This document shows, piece after piece, positions 26,917-36,700 of a DNA stretch of 64,000 bases (positions are counted from its first letter, which is position 1; each line of letters opens with the position of its first letter). The stretch is from Clostridia bacterium (GTDB lineage Bacteria; Bacillota_A; Clostridia; Christensenellales; Aristaeellaceae): positions 1-64,000 of the forward strand of contig JAFXMP010000097.1 of assembly GCA_017530275.1 (NCBI GenBank), read 5' to 3'. The position numbers and the translations under genes were made by a program. Under the pieces are notes generated by a model. The model searched no databases. It was not told where the DNA came from and was given only the letters and a program-made list of their open reading frames with translations.

Positions 26917-29113
26917 ACTCAGTTTTAGGCGTTTCAGTATCCAGCCGCTGTCGCTCCACCAGTTCGGCGAAAATGCCGTTGCGGGCGATCAGTTCTTCAT
27001 AAGTGCCATCCTCGGCGATTCTACCGCCGTCGATCACCAGGATGCGGTCGCAGTGACGAATAGTTGACAGGCGATGGGCGATGACGATGCGGGTGCACTT
27101 CATCTTGTCCAAGGCCTCGGATACTTTCTTCTGGGTAATGTTGTCCAGCGCGGAGGTGGCTTCATCAAAGATCAGGATTCTGGGCTTTGGTGCGATGGCG
27201 CGGGCGATCATCAAGCGCTGGCGCTGACCGCCGGACATCGTGCCTCCGCCATCCTGCAAAAGCGTGTTCATGCCCATAGGCATATCCCGGATATCGTCGG
27301 CGATCCCCGCAATTTCCGCCGCATCCCAGGCGTCCTGTAGCTTTAATGTGGGTGCGGAAATCACGATATTATCAAATATGCTGCCAGAGAACAAGCGGCC
27401 ATCCTGCATCACAACACCGATCTGACGCCGGAGAGAACGCATATCCATCTGCTGCAGGTCCTTTTTATCGTAGTTGATCACGCCGCGGGAAGGCTTCTCA
27501 AACCCCAGCAGCAGCCTCACCAGCGTGGATTTTCCGCAGCCGCTCTTCCCAACGATGGCCACATACTGCCGGGAAGGAATGGTAAGGCTGAAATCGTCGA
27601 ACAGCGGCTTGCTTTCGGGATCGTAGCCGAAAGTCACATGGGATATTTCGATATTGCCGGAAAGGCGGGTGACGCTTTCCTTGGCGGACGAAGATTCCGG
27701 CCTGGAAGCGAGAAGGGGCTTGATCAGGTTGATGACGGGCTTAATGGAAGCGGCGGAAAGCGCTACCGACGTCAGGGCCGAAAACGCGGAAGAAATGTAA
27801 GCGTACGCCGTGTTAAAAGCATAGTAATCCGCAACGCTCACCTTGCTCTTTACCGCAATGAAATACATGATGGCGGTGCCGACCAGGGTAATGGCGGTGG
27901 CGATCACCTCAGACAGGACGATGATTGCGGGGGGATTGAAGGTGAGCTCGGCGCTTTTGGAGTATGCCTGGGACCATTTGGCGAACGCGCGGTTTTCCGA
28001 TCCGCTCAGACGGATTTTCTGGATCCCATTGATCAGGGAATACACCAGGCCGCGTTCCTTGGCAGTGAGCTTCATTTTTTCAGCATCAATGCGCATCTGC
28101 ACCATGGCGGACAGCAGGCTGACCCCCAGCGTCAGCAGCGTGATAATCAGGCTGGGCCAAACCAGGCTGGGGGCAAATGCGAAGATCTGCGTCAGATATA
28201 CCAGGGAAAAAACGCCTGTGATCGCGGTGGAAAACAGCGAGTCCACGATGGTGGAACACAGGCTATCCATATAGCTGATATACTGGTTCAGTTCGCCTGC
28301 CGAATAATCCTTGAAAAAGGTCGCCGGCATGGACAGGATGCGCATCATGGTAGCCGCGCTGACATTCATATTCAGTTTTTCCCGGATCCTGGAAAGAAGC
28401 ATCGTGCGGATGATCATCAAAAGGAACCTGCCGATAGTGGCGAACAGCAGGAAGGACATAACGGCATACAGCAGCTGCATGCTGCCGCTTTGCACCACCG
28501 TGCCCATCAGGATCTGATTCAGCTTGGGCATCAGCATGCCCACCAGCGTGATGGCCAAGGCAGCCACACCGAAGCTGACCAGGTCGCGCATGGTCAGGCA
28601 GCTCATCATGTAGCGGAGCAGATCCTTGAGCTTCAGTTCCCGCATAGGCAAAGGACGATAGAAGCAAAGCGCTTCATTACTGATTTTCTTTTCCTCTTTG
28701 GCGTTGATTCGTATCCGGGCGCCCGTTCGGGGATCCACATATTCATAGCCGCCCATTTCGGAGGGCAGGATCGTAATGACCGTTCCTTCTTCCCGAAGGG
28801 AGGTGATCATCGGGCCCATGGCGTCGGCATGCCATCCCTTGTTCAAAATGACTTCCCGGTACAGGATGCCGGTGGGCGAAAGCAGGTAATCCAGCTGGTC
28901 CTGGAGCCCCCGAATATTGGCGGGAACCTCCCGTTCCTTCAGGCCGAAATACTTCAAAAGCCCGGAAAGGGCGTCGCTTACGTCCTCCTGGTCCTGCAAG
29001 CTGCTGCGGAGCTTCCGGCCGGTAATGGAACGGGCAATTCCTTCGAAAGAGTCGCTCAGCAATTCGCGCTCATGTTTTTTTCGGAATTCTATTTGCTCGT
29101 CAAACCATCCCAT
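26915..29113 (-). CDS. NHLP-type peptide export ABC transporter, permease/ATPase subunit (ABC2)
   Basis: 732 residues. The N-terminal cytoplasmic region (1-170) is followed by a six-helix exporter domain (about 178-440) and a C-terminal ATPase with Walker A VGKSGCGKST, signature MSGGQRQRLMIARAI and Walker B ILIFDEATSALD. The lead-in FYRPLPMRELKLKDLLRYMM is typical of the second transporter of NHLP/NHLM bacteriocin export systems. It follows the C39-bearing partner by 34 bases, and the two probably form a heterodimer. Its 3' end runs into the decayed STAS genes. No precursor peptide is found beside it. Confidence 0.88.
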   Translation of the reverse strand: MGWFDEQIEFRKKHERELLSDSFEGIARSITGRKLRSSLQDQEDVSDALSGLLKYFGLKEREVPANIRGLQDQLDYLLSPTGILYREVILNKGWHADAMGPMITSLREEGTVITILPSEMGGYEYVDPRTGARIRINAKEEKKISNEALCFYRPLPMRELKLKDLLRYMMSCLTMRDLVSFGVAALAITLVGMLMPKLNQILMGTVVQSGSMQLLYAVMSFLLFATIGRFLLMIIRTMLLSRIREKLNMNVSAATMMRILSMPATFFKDYSAGELNQYISYMDSLCSTIVDSLFSTAITGVFSLVYLTQIFAFAPSLVWPSLIITLLTLGVSLLSAMVQMRIDAEKMKLTAKERGLVYSLINGIQKIRLSGSENRAFAKWSQAYSKSAELTFNPPAIIVLSEVIATAITLVGTAIMYFIAVKSKVSVADYYAFNTAYAYISSAFSALTSVALSAASIKPVINLIKPLLASRPESSSAKESVTRLSGNIEISHVTFGYDPESKPLFDDFSLTIPSRQYVAIVGKSGCGKSTLVRLLLGFEKPSRGVINYDKKDLQQMDMRSLRRQIGVVMQDGRLFSGSIFDNIVISAPTLKLQDAWDAAEIAGIADDIRDMPMGMNTLLQDGGGTMSGGQRQRLMIARAIAPKPRILIFDEATSALDNITQKKVSEALDKMKCTRIVIAHRLSTIRHCDRILVIDGGRIAEDGTYEELIARNGIFAELVERQRLDTETPKTE

Positions 29114-29147
29114 CGTTTTTCCCTCTTCTCTTTAAGCGTTTGAATCG

Positions 29148-31322
29148 TTATTCACTGGTCACCAATTCCGCGTATGCGCCGCCTTTGGCATACAATTCTT
29201 CATGGGTGCCGCGTTCGATGATCTTGCCCTTGTCCATTACGATGATTTCATCGCAGTTGCGGATGGTGGACAGGCGATGGGCGATGATGATGCAGGTAAT
29301 GCCCCGGTCGTTGATAGAACGGATCACCTCATGCTCCGTTCTGGCGTCCAGGGCGGAGGTAGCTTCGTCCATGATGCAGATGGTGGGATCCTGGGACAAA
29401 GCGCGGGCGATCTCCAGACGCTGTCGCTGGCCGCCGGACAAATCGCGTCCACCGTCCAGGAGCTTATGGGAAAAGCCGCCGTCACGGGTGACGATGTCGT
29501 CATAGATACCGGCGTCACGCGCCGCCAGCGTCACCTCGAAATCTTCAATGGAATCGTCCCACATTTTGATGTTCTGGGAGATCGTGTCCTCAAACAGCGT
29601 AATGTCCTGGTCGATCACGCTGACTGAACCCGTAAACACATTGCGGTCTATTTCCTCCAGCGGGATGCCGTCAAAGGTGATTGTGCCGCTCCAGGGATGA
29701 TTGAGCCCAGAAATCAGTTTGGCCAAGGTGGATTTTCCACACCCCGTCCGCCCCACAAAAGCAATTTTCTGGCCCGGTTTCACCGTCATGGAAAAATCAG
29801 TAATCAGCGGTTTATCCAGCCGGGAATACCCGAACGTAACATTTTTCAGTTCGATCGCACCGGAAAGCTTCTGGTATTCCTCTTTTTTCTCCCGCGGGGA
29901 GAAAGAGGAATCCTCCCGGTAACTCATCACGTCGTCAACGCGTTCCATCTGCGTGATCATTTCCTGCATGGATTGGCCGGCGCTGATCAAGATGGAAGCG
30001 GGCTGCATAAAGGAGGCGAGGAAGCCTTGGAACGCCATGACCATACCGATGGTAAATTTATTTTCTACCACCAGCATCACGCCAAGTCCCAGTACCGCCA
30101 GGTTCGCAACGGCTGTGATAACCGAAGGAAGAGAACCCAGGAACAGGTTCAGCCGGGTATACTTGACGGACTGCGTATTCACGCTGGCCTGATAGCCGGC
30201 CCAACGGCCAAAGAAGCCGTTTTCAGCGCCGCTGGATTTAATGGTTTCGATCATGCTGATTCCCGACATGGTGGCGGAGGAAAGCTTGGCGGCGTCCCGC
30301 TGCTGGACACGGGTAATGTTCACCCGCTTGGCCGTAACGATGGAGGATACCCCCAGGTTCAGCAGGATCGCCCCGATGCCGATGAGGGAAAGGATCGCGC
30401 TGTAACGGATCATTACGATGAGATAGAATACCATCATGATCGCCTGAATCGCCAGCGGCGCGAAGGTCTGTACCAAAGTCGATGCAATGGATGCGTTGGT
30501 GGCCTGGCGATCCGCGATATCAGCTGACATGCGCTGGCTGAAAAACTGCATCGGCAGCCGCAGCACTTTCCACAGGTAGGATGCGCTGCCATAAGCGGAC
30601 ATTTTTCCCTGGATCCGCAAGGAGTAAACGGCGGAAATCCAGCTGACCACCACGCTGATGATGATCATAAGCGAAAACAGGAGCAGGAAAGGCGTGAGCC
30701 ATTCAGGGTTCTCGCCGGTCAGCAGACGATCCAGGAACGTGCGGGAGAACACCGGCTGAATGAGGCCGATCAGTGAAGCGATGGTGGTGGTGAGCAACAC
30801 GAACACCGCGGCAGAACCGGTTCCCTTCAGCCTTTCTTTGGCATAGGAGAAAACGGACTTGGGCTTACCGGAGGGGACGAACGATTCCCCGGGCTCAAAG
30901 CTGATGCAGATGCCCGTAAATTCCCGGTCGAACTCTTCCCATTCCACAATCACCCGTCCGCGGGCAGGATCGTTGATCACGGCGCGCTTGCCTTTAAATC
31001 CGCAGAGCACCACAAAATGGTTGAAACCCCAATGGATGATGCAGGGGAAGGGCCCCTCTTCCATCAGCGTTTCGGGCTCGATCCGCCAAGCGCTGGCCTT
31101 CATGCCGTAGCTCCGGGCGGCCAGCATGATGTTTTTGGCATTGGCCCCGTTCATGGATACGCCGCAGTCCACGCGGGCCTGCTCCAGCGGAATCCACTTG
31201 CGATAGTAATGCATGATCATGGTCAGCGACGCGGCGCCGCATTCCAGCGCCTCCATCTGCATGACCACCGGAACGCTCACGGAGCCTTTGGTCACCGGCT
31301 TAGGTACTTTTTGTTTGAACAC
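29148..31322 (-). CDS. NHLP-type peptide export ABC transporter with C39 leader peptidase (ABC1)
   Basis: 724 residues: C39 peptidase (1-145), six-helix exporter domain, ATPase. Catalytic residues are visible: Cys28 in LECGAASLTM, His102 in NHFVVLCGF, Asp118 in INDPARG. The ATPase has Walker A VGRTGCGKST, signature LSGGQRQRLEIARAL and ICIMDEATSALD. Such proteins cut leader peptides after a double glycine and export the core. The HlyD-like gene ends 12 bases upstream. The nearest double-glycine peptide in the window is at 44127, on the other strand. Confidence 0.93.
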   Translation of the reverse strand: MFKQKVPKPVTKGSVSVPVVMQMEALECGAASLTMIMHYYRKWIPLEQARVDCGVSMNGANAKNIMLAARSYGMKASAWRIEPETLMEEGPFPCIIHWGFNHFVVLCGFKGKRAVINDPARGRVIVEWEEFDREFTGICISFEPGESFVPSGKPKSVFSYAKERLKGTGSAAVFVLLTTTIASLIGLIQPVFSRTFLDRLLTGENPEWLTPFLLLFSLMIIISVVVSWISAVYSLRIQGKMSAYGSASYLWKVLRLPMQFFSQRMSADIADRQATNASIASTLVQTFAPLAIQAIMMVFYLIVMIRYSAILSLIGIGAILLNLGVSSIVTAKRVNITRVQQRDAAKLSSATMSGISMIETIKSSGAENGFFGRWAGYQASVNTQSVKYTRLNLFLGSLPSVITAVANLAVLGLGVMLVVENKFTIGMVMAFQGFLASFMQPASILISAGQSMQEMITQMERVDDVMSYREDSSFSPREKKEEYQKLSGAIELKNVTFGYSRLDKPLITDFSMTVKPGQKIAFVGRTGCGKSTLAKLISGLNHPWSGTITFDGIPLEEIDRNVFTGSVSVIDQDITLFEDTISQNIKMWDDSIEDFEVTLAARDAGIYDDIVTRDGGFSHKLLDGGRDLSGGQRQRLEIARALSQDPTICIMDEATSALDARTEHEVIRSINDRGITCIIIAHRLSTIRNCDEIIVMDKGKIIERGTHEELYAKGGAYAELVTSE

Positions 31323-31334
31323 AGGCCCACCTCC

Positions 31335-31826
31335 TTACTGCATCAAAAGCGAGATGGGCTTAAGATCCTCTGTGACCACTTCACCGATATAGTATCCTTC
31401 CGGAAGATCAATAATCACCGGCACCTCCACCACCGGATCGCCCATGCTCAGATTCCCGCTCAGCAGCACGCGGGGCGGCGTTTCCTCCGAAACGATGGTC
31501 ACATTGAGCTCTTCGTTCGTCTTCAGCGGATAATCGGCGCCTTCCACGTGAATGACACCTCTGGCCAGCACCTTATCGATCACGTTGTAGTTCACATAGC
31601 AGATGCTTTTTTCCGGGCCGACGGATACGGCGAATTCCGCAGTGGTGCGGATGTGGCCGAAAATTCCCCATAGGATACCGCCTATCAGCAGTATAACGAC
31701 TGTTGCCATCACCAGCCAGATCCCAGGGGATGTGACGCGGAGATAATCGTTCAGTGACTCCGGCGATTCAACAGCCTCCAGGCTCTTCTCACGGAACAGT
31801 TTTACTTTCGGGTTCTCTTCAGACAT
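31335..31826 (-). CDS. Short HlyD-like NHLP secretion protein
   Basis: 163 residues: a cytoplasmic start with the NHLP-family look (KVKLFREKSLEAVESPESLN), one membrane helix (about 36-58, IWLVMATVVILLIGGILWGI), then a short beta-rich extracytoplasmic part. Related secretion proteins are usually much longer, with a coiled coil and two lipoyl-like halves; those are absent, so it may be a minimal adaptor or a truncated gene. It has a good GAGAGGAG site and is the first gene of the exporter operon. Confidence 0.75.
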   Translation of the reverse strand: MSEENPKVKLFREKSLEAVESPESLNDYLRVTSPGIWLVMATVVILLIGGILWGIFGHIRTTAEFAVSVGPEKSICYVNYNVIDKVLARGVIHVEGADYPLKTNEELNVTIVSEETPPRVLLSGNLSMGDPVVEVPVIIDLPEGYYIGEVVTEDLKPISLLMQ

Positions 31827-32081
31827 ATCAAAGCGCTCCTCTCATTTGTTACGAAATGCCGCATGTTCATTCTGAATGGCTAAGGGGTAAGAAAAACCGT
31901 TTCACTGTCTGCCCAGATCCGTTTTCCCCGCGGCGCGTGCTTGGAGCATCTTCTTTTCCGATGCATCCAACAATACGAATACCTGCTTGATAGTGGGACG
32001 GATTTTGGCCGGTTACGCTCATCGCGAACCAACAAAGGGAGCAGCAAATTGTTTTTCCGTGCAAATTGGATTTTCATTTCT

Positions 32082-32090
32082 ATTCTATCA
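32082..32090 (-). promoter_or_regulatory. Possible extended -10 promoter for the NHLP exporter operon
   Basis: On the minus strand TGATAGAAT gives an extended -10 (TG-A-TAGAAT) with no good -35. It would leave a leader of about 250 bases before the HlyD-like gene. The stretch 31827-32081 contains no convincing gene; a 65-codon basic frame at 31880-32077 lacks a ribosome site. Confidence 0.35.
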
Positions 32091-32185
32091 TAGTTTTTTT
32101 TCGGGCGCTACCCTATTTCAAGCTTTTGTATATGTTTTTTTGGAAAAAAAGTTGAAAAAAAATTCATTCTTAACCTATAAATGTT

Positions 32186-32214
32186 TTGACATTCCAAACA
32201 TTTTCACGTATAAT
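32186..32214 (+). promoter_or_regulatory. Consensus sigma-A promoter of the kinase/repeat protein/LCP operon
   Basis: TTGACA (32186-32191), exactly 17 bases, TATAAT (32209-32214): a perfect match in both boxes. It lies in strongly AT-rich DNA with long A and T runs just upstream (32090-32165), which may act as an UP element. The transcript start near 32221 gives a leader of about 118 bases. Together with the minus-strand features this accounts for the 31827-32338 gap. Confidence 0.85.
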
Positions 32215-32338
32215 TTATAGGAAGTTATACGCCTGCCCACGGACCCGGCAAGAAGCAAGCGAACATATCCGGCAGAATCCAATGAGCAGGACAGCTTTTC
32301 AAAAGACCAAATGGGGAACAGGGGGTTGAGCTCCAACC

Positions 32339-33787
32339 ATGGACAGAATGCATTTAAACATAGATATAGTCAAATTGACCAAATATTTATTGAAGTACTG
32401 CTGGCTGATTTTGCTGTGCGCGGCCGTCGGCTTTGGATATATGTACCTGCGCGCCACAAAAAACGCAATCGTAACATATACGGCTTCAGGCACGATGTAT
32501 ATATACAACGGGAATCCGAATGTGGTCAATTACGGCTACACCAGTAGTTCGGACTTGACCAGCGCTGTCAAGCTTCTGGATACGTATACGGTGGTCATCC
32601 GGAGCAACAAGGTGCTGGACGTGGTGTCTGAACGCCTTGCACAGGATTATCCCTACATTACGCCCCAGTATATTGCCGCAACCCTGTCCATGGGCTCGAT
32701 TGCTGAAACCGGCGTGGTGAGCGTCCGGTGCACCGCTGTCGATCCACAGCTTGCAACAGACATCTGCAACACCGTCATGGACGTTGCCCCGGCTGAAATC
32801 AAGCGCGTGGTCAGCGCGGGCAGTATCGAGATCATTGACTACGCTACCGTTCCCACTGAGCCTAACGCCAGTTCCCCTATGAAACAATCCTTAATCGGCG
32901 CGGCAGCCGGCGCGGCGGCCGCCGCCGCGGTGCTGTCGCTGCTTTTTCTGCTGTACCGCAAGGTTCGGGATACCGAAGAACTGACCGAGCAATATACGCT
33001 TCCCGTGCTTGCCTCTATCCGGCGCGATAAGAAAGACAGCGAGGACCCCGAGACATTCCTTCTGAACAAAAGCAGTCCCATGGACCAGGTGGAAATGTAT
33101 GCCAAACTGCGGATGAATATGATGTACACCTTGGTTGGAAAAGAAAAACACAGCATCCTCGTCACCAGCGCCATATCCGGCGAAGGAAAATCCACTATCG
33201 CCGCCAATCTGGCCGTTTCAATCGCTATGAGCGGGCGGAAGGTGCTGCTGGTGGACGCCGACATGCGGCGCGGCTGCCAAAGCCGGATATTCAAGTATAG
33301 TAAGACGCTTCCAGGCCTTTCCGATGTTCTCCTCAAAAGCTGCACATGGAAGAGCTCGTTGGTAAAAACGAATCTGAACAACATGGATGTGCTGCCTGCG
33401 GGTTCCCTGCCGCCAAATCCCACAGAATTATTGGATTCGTCCGCAATGCGCGCACTTCTGCCAAAACTGGAACTGGCATACGACATGGTGGTGATCGATG
33501 TGCCGCCCGTGAATATTGTCACCGATGCTTTTGTGCTGTCTCCTATCGTCGCCGGCGGCATTTTTATCGTCCGTCAGCGGTATTCGGACCACAGGGAGAT
33601 CCATAAAGCGCTGGAGCAGGCGGAAATGAGCGGATTGAATCTGCTTGGTTTTGTATTCTATGGAGAAAAGGCGGAGCAAGGCGGACACTATCAATACTAT
33701 AAAAACTATTATTCCAAATACGATACCCGCGGGAAAACATATGACAGGTTGCGCTCCAATCGGAGCAAAACACCGGACAAGGAGTAA
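32339..33787 (+). CDS. Polysaccharide co-polymerase/bacterial tyrosine kinase fusion
   Basis: 482 residues joining what many Firmicutes split into CpsC/CapA and CpsD/CapB. The Wzz-like part has membrane helices near residues 20-38 and 184-206 around an extracytoplasmic domain. The cytoplasmic BY-kinase has Walker A ISGEGKST (about 280-286), Walker A' LLVDADMRR (303-311), Walker B VVIDVPP and a Tyr-rich tail (HYQYYKNYYSKYDTRGKTYD), the usual autophosphorylation cluster. These proteins control polymer length and export. Here no glycosyltransferase, flippase or polymerase follows; instead come a giant repeat protein and an LCP-like protein. No strong ribosome site sits near the ATG; GGGGG is about 13 bases away. 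Confidence 0.9.
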   Translation: MDRMHLNIDIVKLTKYLLKYCWLILLCAAVGFGYMYLRATKNAIVTYTASGTMYIYNGNPNVVNYGYTSSSDLTSAVKLLDTYTVVIRSNKVLDVVSERLAQDYPYITPQYIAATLSMGSIAETGVVSVRCTAVDPQLATDICNTVMDVAPAEIKRVVSAGSIEIIDYATVPTEPNASSPMKQSLIGAAAGAAAAAAVLSLLFLLYRKVRDTEELTEQYTLPVLASIRRDKKDSEDPETFLLNKSSPMDQVEMYAKLRMNMMYTLVGKEKHSILVTSAISGEGKSTIAANLAVSIAMSGRKVLLVDADMRRGCQSRIFKYSKTLPGLSDVLLKSCTWKSSLVKTNLNNMDVLPAGSLPPNPTELLDSSAMRALLPKLELAYDMVVIDVPPVNIVTDAFVLSPIVAGGIFIVRQRYSDHREIHKALEQAEMSGLNLLGFVFYGEKAEQGGHYQYYKNYYSKYDTRGKTYDRLRSNRSKTPDKE

Positions 33788-33790
33788 TCC

Positions 33791-36700
33791 ATGAAGCAAA
33801 AAATCATTCGGACGGGTTTGCTCATTGTGTTCATATTGTCAATCGCCGTTACCACGGCGATCGCCCAGAGCAGTCAGGCGCTGTCCATCCCGGAATTCAC
33901 GGAAACGGACTGCGTTTGGGATGAACATGGCAACCTGGTCAGCGAGACGGCTCACGGGCCGAACGGAGAACCCGCCCTGAACAGCCGGGGGTTTTTCCAG
34001 GCCAGGTATACTTGGGATGCGTACAATAATCTGCTGACGGAAGAATATTTCGGCTTGAACGGCGAGCCTGTCACCGCAGACGGCGGGTATGCCCGGTCGG
34101 AGTATACTTACGGACGGCAGAACGGGAGAAGCTATGTGCTGACCGAAGACCGCTACGCGCCGGACGGCAGCAGGGCACAGGTCCCCGGAAGCTACAGCTA
34201 TCGCCGGGACGTATGGCAGGATGACCAAATCCTTTCCAGCGAGTATTTTGATGCGAGCGGCGCCCTGACGCGGCCTGTCGGCGGATATGCCCAGATCTTG
34301 TATGATGTTGACGTGAACCTCAGCGCAGACACAAAAACCGTCACCAAACGGTATCTGGACGCCGACGGTTCTCCCCTGCTTGGCACGGAAGGCGGAGCCA
34401 CGGTCGTCTTTGTATATACGACAAATACCAGAAAGCCCCTGAATAATGAAATTGAAAACAGCTTTCTGGGCATGGAAGCGGATCCCGGCACGCGCAGGGA
34501 CGAAACAGTGAAAAAGTGGAAGCTTCTGTCTACGGAAATATTCGCGCTGGACGGCACAAAATCCCTGGGCGCGGGCCATTGGCATTTCATGGTCAACACC
34601 TATGATGAAAAGGACAACCTGACGCGTAAGGATTATTTCGATACGGAGAACGAGCCGATTATCGCAAGCGCCGGCTATGCTTCTCTGGTCAATTCTTATG
34701 ACGAACTGAACCGCGTGGTGGAAATTGATTATTTGGGCAAAGAAGGCCAGCTGATCAAAATGGTCAACGGGTACGCCAAACTGACGTATGAATCTTATGA
34801 AGCGTCAGAACGAATCCATTTCATTCGTTATTTCGGCGCAGACGGAAACCGCACCATGATCACTACCGGCGTGTCCATGGAAGAAAGGGAATACGACGGC
34901 GAAGATTTTGATTACCGCGTTACGTATTACGATATCCTGGATGAATATACCATGTGCAACGGCGGTTTCGCCCGCCATGACTATATTTTTCACTACAACC
35001 GTGATTATGAAGATATCAACGAACTGTGGATCATCGATCCGACGAGAATCGAGCGGGAACGCTTCTTCGGTACGGACCTGGAACTGATCAAGGTCAAGGC
35101 CGGGTATGCGGGTCGTATCAATGAGTTCAATGATTACGGCCAGGTAGCCTGTACGGTTTATATGAGCGACAAATGGACGCCGGTGCGAAATGATGAAACG
35201 CAGCTTGCTTTCATTGCCTATACGTATAAGGGCACTGACCCCAAGGAACCCGCCGTCTTTGAGGCTTATTACGACGAAAACGGCGTTCCCTGCGAGTCCA
35301 CCAACGGCGCTTACGCTCGGAGCATGGCATACGGCGGCCCGAAGCAAAACCTGCTGTTGGAAGAAGCTTTCTTCACCGCCGAGGGGGAAAAAGACACCAA
35401 CGTGATCACCGGCGCACATCGGGTGATATACAGCTACAATGGGGACCTTTTGCAGACATCCGTACGGTACTTTGACAAAAACGGTAATCCGTTTGGGGAT
35501 CGTCAGGGCATCGCGACCATGCTGCGTGAGTATAACCGGAACGGCAGCCTGATCTGGCAAGCCACCTTCGGCACCGACGGCAAGCTGATCGCCGCGGGCG
35601 GCCAAGGCGCGGTGCAGGTGCATACCTACGACTATTCCAGCCATCATACCGGGGAGAAGTATTACGGCGCCGACGGCTCCGCACTTACGCAGGCGGCAGG
35701 TTATGCTTCCGTTACTTATGAATACGACGTCCATGGCAATATTGCAGTCACGAATTATTTCAATGCGGAGGACGCTCCTGCCCTTGTGGCCGGCAGAGCC
35801 CGGATCGTCCGGGAATATGATCAGCTGCATCATATCCTTTATGAAGCGAATTTTGGCAGCGACCTGAAGCCAGTCCTGGTCAGCGGCGGATATTCTGCTA
35901 GGCGTTTTACCTATGATCCGCTGCTTGGCATCACAACCAAGGTGGAATACCTGGATACCGACGGCGCCCCGGTGATGCTTTCGACGGGCTACGCCTCCTA
36001 TGAACTAAAGTACGATGCCGACGGGAATCTGCTGCGCCGCGCGTATTACGACGATGCGGGCCAGCCCGTTGCGCCGCCTTCCGCCGGTTATGCCTGGTTT
36101 GAAAGGAAGATCGATACCCATGGCAGAGTATTGGAAGAAGCATACTACGCCGCGGACGGCAGCCTGATTGAAAACCGCGACAAATACGCGGTGATTACGA
36201 CAGTTTACGATGACGAAAACAACAAAGAAACCCTGACCTACCTTGGCACGGACCGGCTGCCGGCGGACACCGCTTTCGGCTTCGCCAGCAAGGAAACGGT
36301 TTGCGATCATACCGGAAACGTTCTGAGTGAAAGCTACTTCAGCGCGGACGGGCTGCCAACTGCGATCCCGGACGGCTATCATCAAGCCGCATTTACCTGG
36401 GACATGGAAGGCCGCATGCTGTCCGAATCCTACCTGGATGTGAATGGCGAACCGGCGGAATGCCCGGATGGATACGCCTCTTTCATCCGGGAGTATGATC
36501 TGCACGGCAATCTGATCCGCGAGGTCTATTACGGAAAAGACGGCCTGATCACCAATGTCAGCGCCGGCGCTGCGGAAATCAAGCGTGAATATGACATCGA
36601 TGACCGTCTGATCAGCGAGCGCTTTTTCGATGAAACCGGAGCGCCTTATATGCTGCGGGGAGATTACGCCGCCGTGGAATACGCTTACGACGGCCACGGC

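Noticed and set aside
27638..29143. 501-codon plus-strand frame opposite the exporter gene
   Set aside because: Antisense to an intact ABC transporter with all its motifs; no motif or start site of its own.
29148..31826. Lantibiotic cluster around the exporter
   Set aside because: No LanM, LanB or LanC-like gene and no precursor peptide is seen within several kilobases on either strand.
31880..32077. 65-codon basic frame upstream of the HlyD-like gene
   Set aside because: No Shine-Dalgarno, no recognisable motif, irregular composition; more likely leader DNA of the exporter operon.
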